Positions 46,978 through 59,706 of a stretch of 64,000 bases of DNA are shown here, piece by piece. The stretch comes from Arabidopsis thaliana. Lineage: Eukaryota; Streptophyta; Magnoliopsida; Brassicales; Brassicaceae. The stretch is from assembly GCF_000001735.4 (NCBI RefSeq), contig NC_003075.7, positions 6,201,001 to 6,265,000 on the forward strand. Direction: 5' to 3'. Positions within the stretch are counted from its first letter, which is position 1. Each line of letters begins with the position of its first letter. The notes below the pieces were generated by a model, which had not been told where the DNA came from, did not search any database, and saw only the letters and a list, made by a program, of their open reading frames with translations. The position numbers were made by a program, and so were the translations under genes.

Positions 46978-49900
46978 TCAATTAAAGCCGTACATGTCAA
47001 AACTCTTGTCGTCAGGTGGTCTTGTGTTGTTGCCACCTTCAGGTACTCTAAAGCTGTCCATTGGAGGTGGCCCTGCGGCAGCTGGTGCCGTTGGTGGCAC
47101 CCAATGCGGGGTGGTAGGAACAGAGAAGTTAGATCCAGAAGCCTCTTGATGTAAGACAACAACATTAGGATTTGCTTGTGGTGAGTTTCCTGTGGTTCTT
47201 CGGTTTGAGGAATTTGCAGAAGCTAGAGACGATGGATACGATTGTTGTTGCTGATTCTTCATTGGTGATTTGGGCCGCAGCGATTCTATATCGGGAGTAG
47301 TCACAACAAGATGCGGTGCGTCTGGAGGTGGATTTCTTCCTCCTCCTCCTAGCCACACTTTACCCTCCTTGTCTGCGAAGTTCCTCACATAAGCCTAAAG
47401 CACACAATATCCAAAACAGATCAAACAGTCAAAGAAGCTCCTTGCATAGGTCTAAAGCTCATATAAACAGGAGGTGGATAGATGTCTACAGAGCGAACAT
47501 GAGATCTTACCTGTGGCTCAAAGTTTGAGGACGAAAGGCCTTTTCCAACAGTAAGCCAGCCAGCTCGAATATTGTGGTCTTCACCGAAAAGCTCAAGCCT
47601 CCGGCGACCAAGTGCAAAATGCTCTATTATCCTATACATATCTTCAGGCTTCTGAGTCGAACCTGGAGTTTTGCAACGTAAAGAAATGCAGTTAAGCAAA
47701 CCAGCTTGCAATAATAGGAGGATACAAATTCACTAATATTTTAGACATGGCAATGCTAAAATCAACCACAGAATCTAATGTATTTCTCAATGAACCAGCT
47801 TACAGTGTGGATAACCCAAGACTAATCCAGCAAACTAATCACGTGTACCATAACCGAGAGCCAAAAGAAACATAGGTCTTTGTTTTCGAGAACCCAAAAC
47901 CTTGCCTCCCAACACTAGTACCAAATACAAAAACACTCGATACCTTAATCACATTAAGCAACGATCCTATTTATACACAATTGATTGCTGATGTACTAGC
48001 ATGCTCACTTTAAAAGAAACAGGATGCTGGAAGCAGAACAGAGAGAAGGAACATGATATGACAAGCAAGACACTCTCGATTTTATCAGTCTATCAGGAAC
48101 ACACATTTTACTAACCATAAGGAGGCTCTTCAGCAATAATTACGTCAGTGTCGATGTTAGCATGGATTATATGGCCATCAGTGCTACGTCGAACAGTACC
48201 CTTTATCCCCATCAAGCAGTGCTCCTATACAAAGAGAAACCAATACAAAAGATTAAGCAAAAGATATGCAACACGGAAAACAAAAGAGAAGGCAATGGCA
48301 GACCATACTGGACCTTGGAACGCTGAAACACAGTACGAGAATCATGTCGCAATGTTGGTGCTGCATTACTTTTGTTGGTTTTCACCCAGCAAATGTCTTC
48401 ACACCTTCTGAAACCCCACTGTCAAACCCAAACAAAATAAATACAGATTAAGTACATACTGTCAAGAGAAACAAATCCAAAACAATAAAGGAAATGCGAT
48501 TTGGTTTGGATCCTGTACCTTTTTCAGGCATTGGCGCCCTTGCTCAAGCCCAACACCATCACCAACCCAGAGGAAGAGGAAGGATGGAGTGTCAGCTATT
48601 GCCTACATATACATGGAAGAATTCACTTTTGTTATAAATAACAATGATGGCAAACAACCTTACCTACAAGGTCTACACACAAGTTAAAATACTATATGTT
48701 TCGTACCAGCTACATCATCTAGGAAACCGTACCCACAAGATTTACAGACAAGTTAAGTTACTATATCTATATGTTGAGTACCACTACGTCATCTAGGTAA
48801 CTTTACCCACAAGGTCCTACACACAAGTTAAATTACTATATGTTGAGTACCACTACTTCATCTAGATAATACTCAGATGACAGATGATATATGCTACCCC
48901 GCTATTAGATCTATTGCTAAGCAAAGAGCAATTGAAGTATACCAACGAGCGAATGCATGTACCCTAAAATCCTATGAGTAATTGAAGAGTGTAGAGGATA
49001 GTCACCTCAATCTTGAGATTGATAATGTCCTCAAATGTCCAATACTCCATACTATCAGAAACACCAGGAGCTCTATGGACATATTCCTCCCATGGTGGGT
49101 CAACAAGAATAACATCAAACTTTGTTCCAAATAACTCGGGAGATAACTCAACTTCATGCAAGTCGCCTTTCAGATACATTGGTGCAGAAGCAGAATTAGA
49201 TACAATCTCATCCTTCTTCTGTATGAGCTCTCTAAGCTTGGGGTAGTCTTCCACATTGGTAAGCTCCAGCTCCCGAATGAAATTCTGGGGCCGCATTCCA
49301 GTATCCACAAAGTTCTGGGAATAGTCATTTTGCTCTCCCCTAGAAGGAGCTTTACCAGGAGGTCCACCACCTCGAGGAGGAACCCATCCCCCTGAAGTCT
49401 TATCAGATGGCATTCCACGTCCCATTTGTCCAGAAATATTGGACCCAGGAAAGTTAGGAGGCCCTCCTCTATCAGAACCTGGTGGAGTAAAGAACATATT
49501 CGGGTTTGGTGGTGTGCCGATTGAAGGAAATCTTGGGCCTGATGGTCCGGGAGGAAGAGGTGAAAGAACAGGAGGAACAGGTAGCATATTACCATCAACA
49601 CCTCGGGCCCCAGGCCATATAAGAGTTGGGGCAAATGGAGGCATGAAGACAGGGGTGACAGAAGTGCCCGGAATTGGCGACATGCCAGGAGTAAGAGAAT
49701 GAATGGGACTGGGTGGTGGCATTCCAAGGTTTGCAAATGGTGACCCCATGATAGGCATTGGAATGGCACCTTGTTGGTTTTCTCTGCCACCGGCAGGTCT
49801 TCCTTTCCCACCCCTTAAGGGTCTGTTCCCTCTAGTGCCTTGTGGAGTCTGATAACCACGATTAGGGGTTTGCACAAAATTAGTTCTACCAGGTGTTGAA

Positions 49901-51030
49901 CCTCTCTGGTTTCTTGCTTTAGCCCCTGAGTAATCAGAACTGGCTTCACCAGCTTCATCTCTCGAATCTTCCCCATAAGACCCAAAACCAAAAGTTTCAC
50001 TTCTCTGTCTACCTTCCTGGTTGTGAGCCCACTCTTCCTCATTATTACTAGGTTTTTTAGGAGGTTGCTGACCAGATTCAGTCATACGAGCAAAGTTGGG
50101 TCCTGATTCTCCCCTGACATAATCATGTGGCTTGGTTTGTATCTCAATCACATCATAATTCTCATTTGAAACGCCACCACTGGACAAAGCTTTAACAGCT
50201 TCCCCCCTGTTTCCATCTTTCCTCCCACCCAAACGACCATGAGACCTCTCTCCTTCACTCCTTTCACGTCCTTGCCTAGGAAATTCCCGTTCCCTACCAC
50301 GATCATAAAGCAAGTCCCCATCTTTCTGATCTTTATCACCACTACTAGAATGCCTTCTCTTCCAATTATCCTTCAAACCTTCTTGATCTCTATCCCTATC
50401 AGACCACCCATCATCCCTACCTCTAGACCTCTCATCTTTTCGACTATACTTCTCCTTCTCATAATCCGCATCCGGTGTTTTCGACCTATTAGATCGACCC
50501 ACTTCTCTAACTACCTCAGAACCATCCTTACCACTAGTTTTCTTCAAAGGACTACCTCTATCATCATCTTTCACACCACGACTCTTACTCTTCTCATCTC
50601 TACTACTAGTCTTCAAACTCCTATCAGACTTCAAATCTCTCCTACTCTCACCATGTTCATTACTAACACTAACTCTTTCTCCACCACTATCATGTCTAGA
50701 ATCAGAAAGCTTACTACTTTTATGATCACCATCATTAACAAGACCACCTGCTTCATCCCATCTCTTCCTCTTACTCGAATCAGAAGAAGATCCATGTGTT
50801 CGTTCTCTCCCATCTCTTTCTCTCTTGGAATCACGATCTTGATGCTCAACATCAACAACAGACTTATTATCTTCTTTGCTTTTACTTCCACCACTTCGAG
50901 AACTACTCTCAAAGTCTGATGCTTTAAGACTCATTCTTCTCTTCTCACTTCTATCTCCACCGTCTTGCTCTCCATCTTGATACCAAGTACTTAGCTTCTC
51001 CAACGAACTCTCTTCTTGTTTCTTCTTCAT
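46978..51030 (-). CDS. MTB: m6A methyltransferase subunit MTB (METTL14-like)
   Basis: Six exons (51030-49006, 48602-48519, 48418-48314, 48224-48116, 47662-47511, 47394-46978) give 963 residues. Residues 1-280 are extremely rich in Arg, Asp, Ser and Lys. Then come Gly/Pro-rich segments to about 570, and an MT-A70 methyltransferase domain from about 590 to 840. This domain holds [11 protein letters not shown] (DPPW at 644-647), [33 protein letters not shown] and [13 protein letters not shown], all near-identical in style to METTL14. The C-terminus is Pro-rich. METTL14-type proteins pair with the catalytic MTA/METTL3 and bind RNA for N6-adenosine methylation of mRNA in the nucleus. In Arabidopsis loss is embryo-lethal (EMB1691). 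Corresponds to At4g09980. Confidence 0.94.
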
Positions 51031-51427
51031 TTTTTTGCGAAAACTGTGCTACAAAACCCTAAACCCACGAAATTAGGGTTTCGACATTACCACGATCAAT
51101 TCGGGTTCGATTTTCTATAACTGAGTTTCGTTACTTAAAACATCCACAATAGAGTTTGGATTTTCAATTCCAAAATCGTTTCGAGATTACAGATGAAAAA
51201 TTTGAGTTTAGAAATGAAATTAGAGCGAAGAAGATCGGAAAATGTTGGGTCGGAGAAGATGAGTGAGTTTGTGAGAGAGAGAGAGAACACGGCGAAGTGC
51301 GAGGAACACGAACGACATACACAGAAGTCAAAATGGATTGGGTGAAGCCCATTTACTCCAATTTACCTAGTGTCTAAAAATTGTGTTATTGGGCCAAGCC
51401 CATTTATTCCAATTCACCTAAACAAAT
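51031..51427 (-). promoter_or_regulatory. MTB 5' leader and proximal promoter
   Basis: The MTB leader contains 'ACCCTAATTT'-type words just before the start (AAACCCTAATTTCG on the minus strand), as in many housekeeping plant genes. GGGCTTCACC/GGGCTTGGCCC elements near 51,345 and 51,393 resemble site II (TGGGCY) motifs. The fold-back element begins at 51,428. Confidence 0.45.
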
Positions 51428-52061
51428 GGGGAAAATTGTCAAAAAAATCACGAACTTTCAAATTTGGGAAGATTTAATCTTAAACTTCACGGAAGACAAA
51501 TAAATCGTAAAGTTTTTGTTGATTTTCGAAATAAATGACAAAGTTTTTGTTGACTTCCCATTTGAGTCATGTCGTTAAATAGGTTAACAGAATTATTTTA
51601 CGGCGTTAATGTCTCGTGTATATGCTCTGTTAGAACAAAACGACGTCGATTATTGAGAGACAAAAGAACGTCGTTTTGTCTGTTAAAACAAATTTAAACC
51701 ATGAATCTCCAATTCGATTTTATTATCTGCGATTTTGAGGTCAAGGTGGGTCTGTGATTTCGAGATAATGAAATCGATTTGGGGATATAAGGTTTAAATT
51801 TGTTTCAAGACAAAACGACGTTGTTTTGTCTCTGCAATAAACGACGTTGTTTTGTTCTAACAGAGCAAATAAACGAGTCATTAACGTTGTAATTTCTTTT
51901 TGTGAACCTATTTAACGACATGGCTCAAATGGCAAGTCAACAAACACTTTCTCATTTATTTCGAAAGTCAACAAAAACTTTACGATTTATTTGTCTTCCG
52001 TGAAGTTCAAGATTAAATCGTCCCAAATTTGAAAGTTCGTGATTTTTTTGACATTTTTCCC
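51428..52061. mobile_element. 634 bp fold-back Mutator-like element
   Basis: The two halves are almost perfect inverted copies. The left end GGGGAAAATTGTCAAAAAAATC (51,428 on) mirrors GATTTTTTTGACATTTTTCCC (to 52,061). Complementarity continues through ACTTCACGGAAGACAAATAA, AAACGACGTCG and TTTAAATTTGTTT into the centre near 51,745, so the arms are roughly 230-300 bases. Flanks TAAACAAAT and TTAAAAAAT (9 bp, 7 matching) fit the 9 bp duplication of Mutator-like elements. There is no coding content. Its end lies about 400 bases upstream of the MTB start codon. Confidence 0.75.
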
Positions 52062-53427
52062 TTAAAAAATCCCTTAAAATTGGCTATTTTTGTAACTTTA
52101 CACAAAATTATCATATGAAATACAAAGTAATACGCAATATAGTCTTTTCGTTATTGTCATAAAATTTTGATAAATAATATATCAAATCGAAGTTCTCGAT
52201 ATGAGTATTTCAACTATATATTTAGAATTTTCAAAAACAAAGGTATGAGATCATGAAAACGTTTATAATATATGTAAAGTTGCAAAAAAGGAGTATATTG
52301 CGTACTATTTTGCATTTTATAAGATTATTTTGTATTTTTTGGATGTAGGGAGTAAAGTTGCAAATATTGGCGATTTTGAGTTTTTTTGCATAAAACCCTT
52401 GTTTAAATATAAAAATGATTGGTAGAAATTTATAAAGTTTCTAAAGTTTGGTTATTTATCTTTGCTCAAATTTTAGTAGTTTTTGTTTTACTAGTTTATT
52501 ATATATGCATACAGTTATAAAAATATATGTTATATATTACTTATACAAAATAAATGTATCGTAATGTCTCTACATAAATTGATCACCACGACTCATAGAT
52601 GTTCACGTTTACCGTTTGTAGATCAATTTTAATTGATGTTATGTGTGATAATTGATTTTATATGTATAACTAATGAAGCTAGATTAGATTAGATTGGATC
52701 TTATTAACCGGTCTTGATTAGACTTTTCCATCGGCATTGGAGTTTGGTTGGTGGTATGTATTGTTTTTGTTTGTGCAAAAACCTTGTTGTATACGAAGTG
52801 TTTGAGCATAGATATAAATTTGACTGTTAATCCAATTGTTCCTTTGATATACATCTACTCTCCGATTGTTCATGATTTTTCTCCCTATACTCGTTAATCT
52901 TCAAAGTTCAAACTTGCATATGCTACTATCTCCAATATTATGCCTTATGTAAATAGACATCAAAATAAGATTTCAACCACGTAGTTTTGGTGTCTTGGGC
53001 GTTTTGGCTACTATAACTAAACCAATTCGATGATTTGGCCATTATAACTAAACTAATATATCAAAGGAACTTTCGTTAATAAAGCCGAAAATGATAATAT
53101 CATCGATCTTAAACATTGGTCTAGCCGATTGGCACAAAGGTCGGCTCTGGTCTAGGTCATCGATCCTTATTCTAAAATGTGAACAGTTCTAGTTTCCACC
53201 AATAGTAAATTACAACACCTACAATTTAACTGTTACCATAGTTAATTATAAAGTCAAACTTTATTCTCATCTACAAATTATCATATTTGACTTTATATAG
53301 TAATTTTATAACCATTAGACAAAAAGATCCAACAAAAATTTCATTACTTTATTATAATAGTAACATAAGTTTTATTATGGGAACCTCCTGTGATATTGCA
53401 ACCGCACCACAAATTGGTTAAAAATAG
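52062..53427. other. Intergenic AT-rich DNA
   Basis: No gene recognised. From about 53,000 (gatttggccattataactaaacc) the sequence matches the region starting at about 55,840, marking the left unit of a tandem segmental duplication that carries the defensin-like genes. Confidence 0.45.
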
Positions 53428-54482
53428 TTAAGGAGGTTGTCTGTCTGGGCCGCATACACTACAAAGACACCTCTTAGCATCTTTAAATTGGCCGTAGCAA
53501 TGACCAACAGTATACTTTCCTGGCCATTTTTGCTTACACATACGATCACAATCTTCTTTAACACATTTTCCAGATTTTTGAGATAAAAACCTAGAACAGG
53601 TAGTTAATTTTTCTGGCGCTACTCCTGTTATTTTTATATATGAAACATGAAATCTCAGTTTTAGTAATGAAAATTGTAAAGAATTAGCATTTTTCTGTTG
53701 CGTGTAAGTAAATGTTTTGAAATAACAAATATTTTCTTAAAAAATTCTTTAATTATTTTTAACAAAACACAAAACCACAACAGTGTAATTAAGAACAGTT
53801 ATATTGAGGTAAATTTAAACATGCATTTAGTTGTCCTTACACAACTCTTGTTATATGGTTTACCAAACAAAAGAAAATGTTTTGAAATAACATATATTTT
53901 TTAAAAGAATTCATTGAATATTTTTGATAAAACCACAACATTGTAACTGAAGAGATTTATACTGAGGTGATTTTAAACTATCATATAAATTTATAAAATA
54001 AAAAGTGTAGCTTAACACACTACGTATGGGAACGAAACTAAAATAAAATAAGAAATAATATGTTGGTGAAAAAAATCAAGAAAAAGAATTTAAATCAGTA
54101 AAATCAATTTCTAATACAATAATAAACACAAATATTTATAATGAAATGACCAAAGTTTTGTCAGAGAAACACACACACATTTGAGGGTTGGTTTCCTAGT
54201 CTAATTGTAGCTCAATTTTTCTAGGTCTATTATGAAGTTTCTATATAAAAAGAGCTAAACCCAATACTATGGAATTCAGCAAAGGTAAAAATAATTATGA
54301 CACAAAGTCTATACAACATAGTTGAATTGATAGCTTGAAGAAATAATATGGTATTCAAGTTTATCACTTTTAGAACGACTACATGTAATATATTAAAATG
54401 ATTCTAAATGAATTTACATACCTATCACAAGAATGGTGAAGATAGTTAGAACAGTAAACGTGAATAGAAATGATTTCTTCAT
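53428..54482 (-). CDS. Defensin-like (DEFL) secreted cysteine-rich peptide
   Basis: Two exons (54482-54422 and 53624-53428) encode 85 residues. Exon 1 gives a hydrophobic signal peptide (MKKSFLFTFTVLTIFTILVI). Exon 2 gives a mature region with eight cysteines spaced C-x10-C-x4-C-x3-C-x12-C-x9-C-x-C-x2-C. The short signal exon, phase-1 intron and Cys-rich second exon are the standard layout of Arabidopsis DEFL genes. The spacing is not that of a classical plant defensin, so activity (antimicrobial or signalling) is open. A damaged tandem copy lies 2.7 kb away. Both share about 1.5 kb of similar flanks. Such genes are often missed by ORF finders because of the 797-base intron. Confidence 0.78.
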
Positions 54483-56230
54483 CTTCGAAATAAAGAGATT
54501 GTATTTTAAAAGTAAGTTAATAGACAGAAAGAAAAAGTGTACGTAAATATAAGAATTGCATGTATCCCATATTCTATTATAAGCTAGTTACCTGCCTAAA
54601 TTCAGATATAGAAGAATGTGGTCTTACACAATTTCAGGTTTTTTGCTCATCTCATATGTTAAATTAAACAGTTAAAGCCTTAGGACTCGCTCATCTTGAC
54701 ATCGAATATATATAGGAGGTTACCCTCTCTCACTTCTCCTTGTGTCATCTCTGCATCCACAACTATCATTTAACCAGTTTTACTTACATGATTAGTTTCT
54801 TTTATAGAGGAGTATATAACCAAAGGGTATAACGAATATATGAGTTACTACTTTTGTATTTTCTCGTAACAGAAATTCATTATCTTTTGTAATATATATA
54901 GCAACACATTAATATTTTTTTTATGAAACGAGTCAATCAAAATTTAAATAATCACTAAAACCAATTTATTTTTTAAAAAAAAAAATAATTCAAATAAATA
55001 GTTTAAACTCATAGAAAAAATATATAAAATCAAAAGACTTCAAACTAGTTGGTAGAGCAAAAAATTGTTTTAAAACTTATAGTAATACATAATTAAAATA
55101 CTAGGTTTAAGTGTTTCAACTCTATTAAAAAATGCTTAAACAATTTACCAATTAAACAAAAGTATTAGCAAAACATAAAGTCAAAAAATGATTTTAAGGA
55201 CTTTTCGAGCCAGCCCAACCTTGGACTTAGCCCAAGTTTTTAATTTTTATGTTCATATATTTTAAGTCCGGATCTACTGTTTTCGGGATTGGTTTGGACT
55301 TGCCCGCTAACTTTCGTCCTATTTGATATCCCTATGTAGCCTTGTGTTGTTGCCACTTCCTGCAACTCGAACTCCCAATTAAATTCGTATACACTTAAAA
55401 GTTATATACAATTATGGCTACTTAACAAAGGTGTTTACTCTATTTTGAATCGGATACTACAAATTTTTATCATCATATAAGAGTTTTTTTAATTAATCTC
55501 GGTCTGAGCCAGATTTAAATTTCTTTTTAAACCACAAGTGAGCAAAGAAAGTTTTGCTAAACCTTAACTGACGAAAAGCTTCAATATTTGATTTCATTAA
55601 ATTTTGGATCATAACATGGTAAAGATTAAAAAAAATATCAGATAGAAAACGATAAGACTACCCGAAATCACGGTTCAAGGAGGAAGACGATAAGAAAAGA
55701 GACGAGTTTGGTCTTCTTCTTTTTTTTTGTCAAAGAAACCTTTTTTAGTTTCATTATTTTTAATTTTTTTTTGCCATAACTTAATTATTATATTTTTGAA
55801 AACGAAAAGAAAAAATTTATGCATAATAGAGACTCTTGGGTGATTCGATGATTTGGCCACTATAACTAAACCAATATACCGAAGGAACTTTTGTGAAAAA
55901 GCCATGCACAAATTATTAATATTATCAGCGATAAGCATGAGTTTGGCCCGACAGACGACAGTCTAAAAGCCAGCTCTAGTTTCATTCATCGTCCTCAATC
56001 TAAAAATTTGAACAATTCTGGTTCCCACAATAGTAAACCACAACACCTACAATTTAATTGTTTTTTTGCTAAGAACAATTTAATTGTTACCACAATTAAT
56101 AATAATTTTAAACTTTGTTCTCATCCACAACCCACACATACAAATTATCAAATTTGAATTTATATCATAATTTAATATTAAATTACTTTATTATAATATA
56201 ATATAAGTTTTATTAGCTAAAAAAAAACAA
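54483..56230. other. Spacer between the defensin-like copies
   Basis: Promoter of the intact DEFL gene, then AT-rich DNA (54,900-55,650) without a gene. From about 55,840 the second unit of the duplication begins (GATTTGGCCACTATAACTAAACC). Confidence 0.45.
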
Positions 56231-57160
56231 TTAAGGAGGACGTCTGTCTCTGCCGCATACACTACACATGCAGTTTGTAGGATTTGTTGCTGGGAAGCCT
56301 GGCCCAAAGCATACACCACTACTTTCCTGGCCACTTTTTGTTACACATACGATCACAATCTTCGTTAACACATTTTCCAGGTTTTTTAGGTATCAACCTA
56401 GAACATGTAGTTAATTTTTCTGGCGCCACTTCTGTTATTTATAGATATGAAAAATAAATATCAGTTTTTTGAAATGAAAATGGAAAAAAAGAATACTAGC
56501 ATATATCTCATGCGTGTATGTAAATGTTTGAAATAACAAATATTTTCTTAAGAAAATCATTGATTATTTTTAACAAAACCACAACATTGTATTAAAGACA
56601 ACTATACTGAGAGAATTTTAAACAATCATCTAAATTTAATTTATAGCTATAAACCATTAAATTTATAAATTGTATCTTAACACACTAATATATATGGGAC
56701 ACGAAAAAAAAAGAAGAGAATGTTGTTGGTGAAATAAAAAAGCAAGTAAGAACATTGAAATCAGTAAAATCAATTTATATCACAATAATTCATTGTATAT
56801 ATATATATATACTTATAAATGATAGAAATTACCAAAATATATATATAGAACAACTATATATTATGAAAAAAATAATTGAGAATCTGTTTCGTAGATGTAA
56901 TTAAGCTCAATTTTTCTAGGTATATCATGAAGTCCACAATTTATGGAATAGAAAGGAGAAACATAATTAGGGCACGATCAAATTCTATATAACATATAGT
57001 TCAATTGATATCTTGAAGATATAAGATGGTATTCAAATTTATAACTTTTAGAACAACTATATGTAATATTTTGAAATGTATCTAAATAATAACACAAACC
57101 TGTCACAAAAATGGTGAAGATGGTTAAAACAATAAACGTGAATAAAAAGAGTTTCTTCAT
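56231..57160 (-). pseudogene. Defensin-like tandem copy, frameshifted
   Basis: Exon 1 (57160-57100) is intact (MKKLFLFTFIVLTIFTIFVT). Exon 2 (from 56431) keeps the first four cysteines, but relative to the other copy a net loss of about five bases after the WPGK codons shifts the frame and gives an immediate TAG (56319-56321). Downstream the original frame, with the remaining four cysteines and the same final stop at 56231-56233, is still readable. The break therefore looks recent. A different splice choice restoring the frame is not obvious. Confidence 0.7.
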
Positions 57161-58109
57161 CTTAAATGATAGAAATAAATAGGTTGTCTTGTAGGAGTAA
57201 AAGAAAAAATAAAAAGTGTACGCAAATATAAGAAATGAATGTTCTCTTTATTATAATAAGTTTCTCCCTAAATTCAGATTTAGAGGGATGGGGTCTAACA
57301 CAATTTCAGTTTTTTTTGCTCATCTCATATGTTAATAAGTTAAAGCCTTAAGACTAGCTCATCTTCTATATATAGTAAATTCATATGAGTTACTATTTTT
57401 GCATTCTGTCATAAAAAGAAGATCATTATCTTTTGTGAGGATACGTAGTGTTATAAGCAATAACACATCAATATTTTCTCTTATAATCTAGTTGTATATC
57501 CTCTAGATTATTAATTATATAATAGACTCCACAACAAGTTATCTACACGAGTTTCTACCATTTGAGATTGTATAACGTAATATTTACTTGGAGATATGAT
57601 TAATAATCGGAAAAATCATCCAACAAAGATAAGTACAAATGTATTGATTTTTCTTCTTCTTTGCCATCATTTATTTGATAAAGTGAAATGAATATCTCAT
57701 AGTAAAAGATACTGCACATCAGCACATCTTTAGATATTCTTAAAAGACAAATATTGTGAAAAATTCCATGAGACACTGTTCTTAAAAATAAGAATATATC
57801 TCTCATATGAGAAAAGGATGAGACACATCATTTGGTTAATGAACACAATAATTAAAGGCTTTAGAGAAACAAGTTTCTTGATGCTTAAAGGCATAAGATT
57901 GACACACAACGTATGTATTAAAATATATCTCTCTTTTCTTCTTGATTAATTGTATCATACGAAACATAAAATGGCAAAAGTATATTTGAAGTTTTACTAA
58001 TTTGATAGAATAAACTAGATCAATATCGAATTCTCATTTCCGCAACTTCAAAGTCCTTTGCCAAGTTTTCTTGTTATTGTTCTTTGCACTTTTCTCTCAT
58101 TGTACAATA
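57161..58109. other. Intergenic, 3' flank of GXM2
   Basis: Promoter side of the damaged DEFL copy (similar to 54,490-54,900), then AT-rich DNA. No gene seen. Confidence 0.45.
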
Positions 58110-59064
58110 TCAAAAGCGGCGACTGATATCCGCCGGACAAAACGGTGTACCGAAGCTAGCCCGGTGGCTAGGGATGTTGAAATGCCTAAGTCTTCCTTGC
58201 TGCTCTTTCATGTACCCTCCACACAAGAACGCCACCGAGAACTCGTCCTCCACCGGCCGGTTAATATCGTGAACGAAAACATCAGTCTCCCCACCGTCAT
58301 AACGGTTACGAGCCAATAAACCCGCAGTGTAAATAGCGCTCATCCTCCCTGGAGCTTCATCGTGGTAACCAGTGGGAGCATCGACCATTATCACATCCCA
58401 TTGCGTCTCGTACACGTCAGCTGGAAAACCCTTGAGAGACAGAGCACATTTGGAATCTCTAGGATCAGACACGGCTTTGCAATCCTCTGTTCTCTTTAGC
58501 TCCATAAGCTTGTTGGAATCTTTCACTTTTGTGTCGTATACGACGTGGTAGGATTCCAAGTTTGGGAATTTCTTAGTTACTGTCTCAATCCAAGCTTCAT
58601 CTTCCTCGAGGAACACTAGCAATGTAAGAAGTAACTTTATAAATGAAAAACAGAGATATGATTAATCTTTATAGATCTGTTGTTATGAAAAGCTTACAAG
58701 TGCGTCCACCGTGATTGAGAGATGCCCACATCAAGCTATCGTGTCCTAAGCCAAAGACGAGGAAGTTACAAGGAGACTTCTTGTCCAAGACTCTCTTTGA
58801 GACTGAGACTTCATCAAACGTTTGTTGTGGTGTGATCTCTGAGGTGACATAGTGAACCAATGCGTCGGATAGAGAAGTGGGCAATTTGGTGCATTGTTGT
58901 GGGGTTGATGGGCACTTCGATTTCTGGTGATATTCGTCTCGAATGGTTGCGGTTGAATTGGAAGAGAAGCTTGCTCTTTTCAAGAAGAGAATGAACAACA
59001 CCAAGATTGAGCAACAAATGAATATAAGCTTTGAGCTGATGAATGATTGGGATTTATTCCTCAT
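58110..59064 (-). CDS. GXM2: Glucuronoxylan methyltransferase GXM2 (DUF579)
   Basis: Two exons (59064-58698 and 58615-58110) give 290 residues. A short cytoplasmic N-terminus and one hydrophobic anchor (about 12-29, LIFICCSILVLFILFL) indicate a type II Golgi protein. The DUF579 domain follows, with NFLVFGLGHDSLMWASLNHG, the acidic FLEED, then WDVIMVDAPTGYHDEAPGR and the ending GTPFCPADISRRF. GXM proteins transfer a methyl group from S-adenosylmethionine to O-4 of glucuronic acid side chains on xylan during secondary wall formation. The SAM-binding motifs look complete. Transcription is away from the thioredoxin-fold gene's 3' end on the same strand. Corresponds to At4g09990. Confidence 0.9.
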
Positions 59065-59706
59065 GTTTTCCTTTCTCTCTCGGTTTTAGCGTTTTCGATA
59101 TGTTTTGACAATGGTGAAGATGGTGAGAGATAGTCTTGTGGGTGAATAGATGCATCCTTAAAGAGAGAATGATTCTGGAAGTTGAGGATGACATGACGGC
59201 GACTAAGGTTGCTGTTGAACCAGAAGTTGGTGGATCTGTTGTATATTATTATAATGTCTGCAATGAATGATTGGAACGATGTGAAACGTAGTGGGGGAGG
59301 CTTTGTTATCAAACTGATGCTTGAAAGAGAAGATTCTTATACCAAAACACAAAAAAAAAAGACATGTGTTTTGTCTTGATATACAATATTTACCACAATT
59401 ATATACATCACAAGTTTTAAGAGAAAGGGCCTTGTATCTATGCATCCAGATCCTGCATTGTCATATGTAATAAGTTGAGTCTTTTAGAAAACTTCCATAC
59501 ATTTCAGATCTAACTTTCTATCTAAAGATCTGGGAACATGCCAGTAATTTTTATCAACTTGCGATACCTACCGACTCATCATATATTCAAAAGTTCAGAT
59601 TTTGACCATGTATGTAACTTCCATGTCAACCAGTTTCTCAGTATTGTTAAAACATGTGGACTCAAAAGCTTGTACCTTGGGAATAATGATGTATAGGTTC
59701 TATGGA
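59065..59706. other. GXM2 promoter and 3' flank of next gene
   Basis: No coding feature. Contains the leader of GXM2 (CT/GA-rich near 59,085) and the terminator side of the upstream minus-strand gene. Confidence 0.45.

Noticed and set aside
49170-49811. 213-codon minus-strand ORF in another frame of MTB exon 1
   Set aside because: A frame shadow of the Gly/Pro-rich section of the 675-codon exon; no domain.
50239-50919. 226-codon plus-strand ORF antisense to MTB exon 1
   Set aside because: It mirrors the Arg/Asp/Ser-rich low-complexity part of MTB. Its Thr/Ile/Ser composition is what the reverse complement of such codons gives, and no domain is visible.
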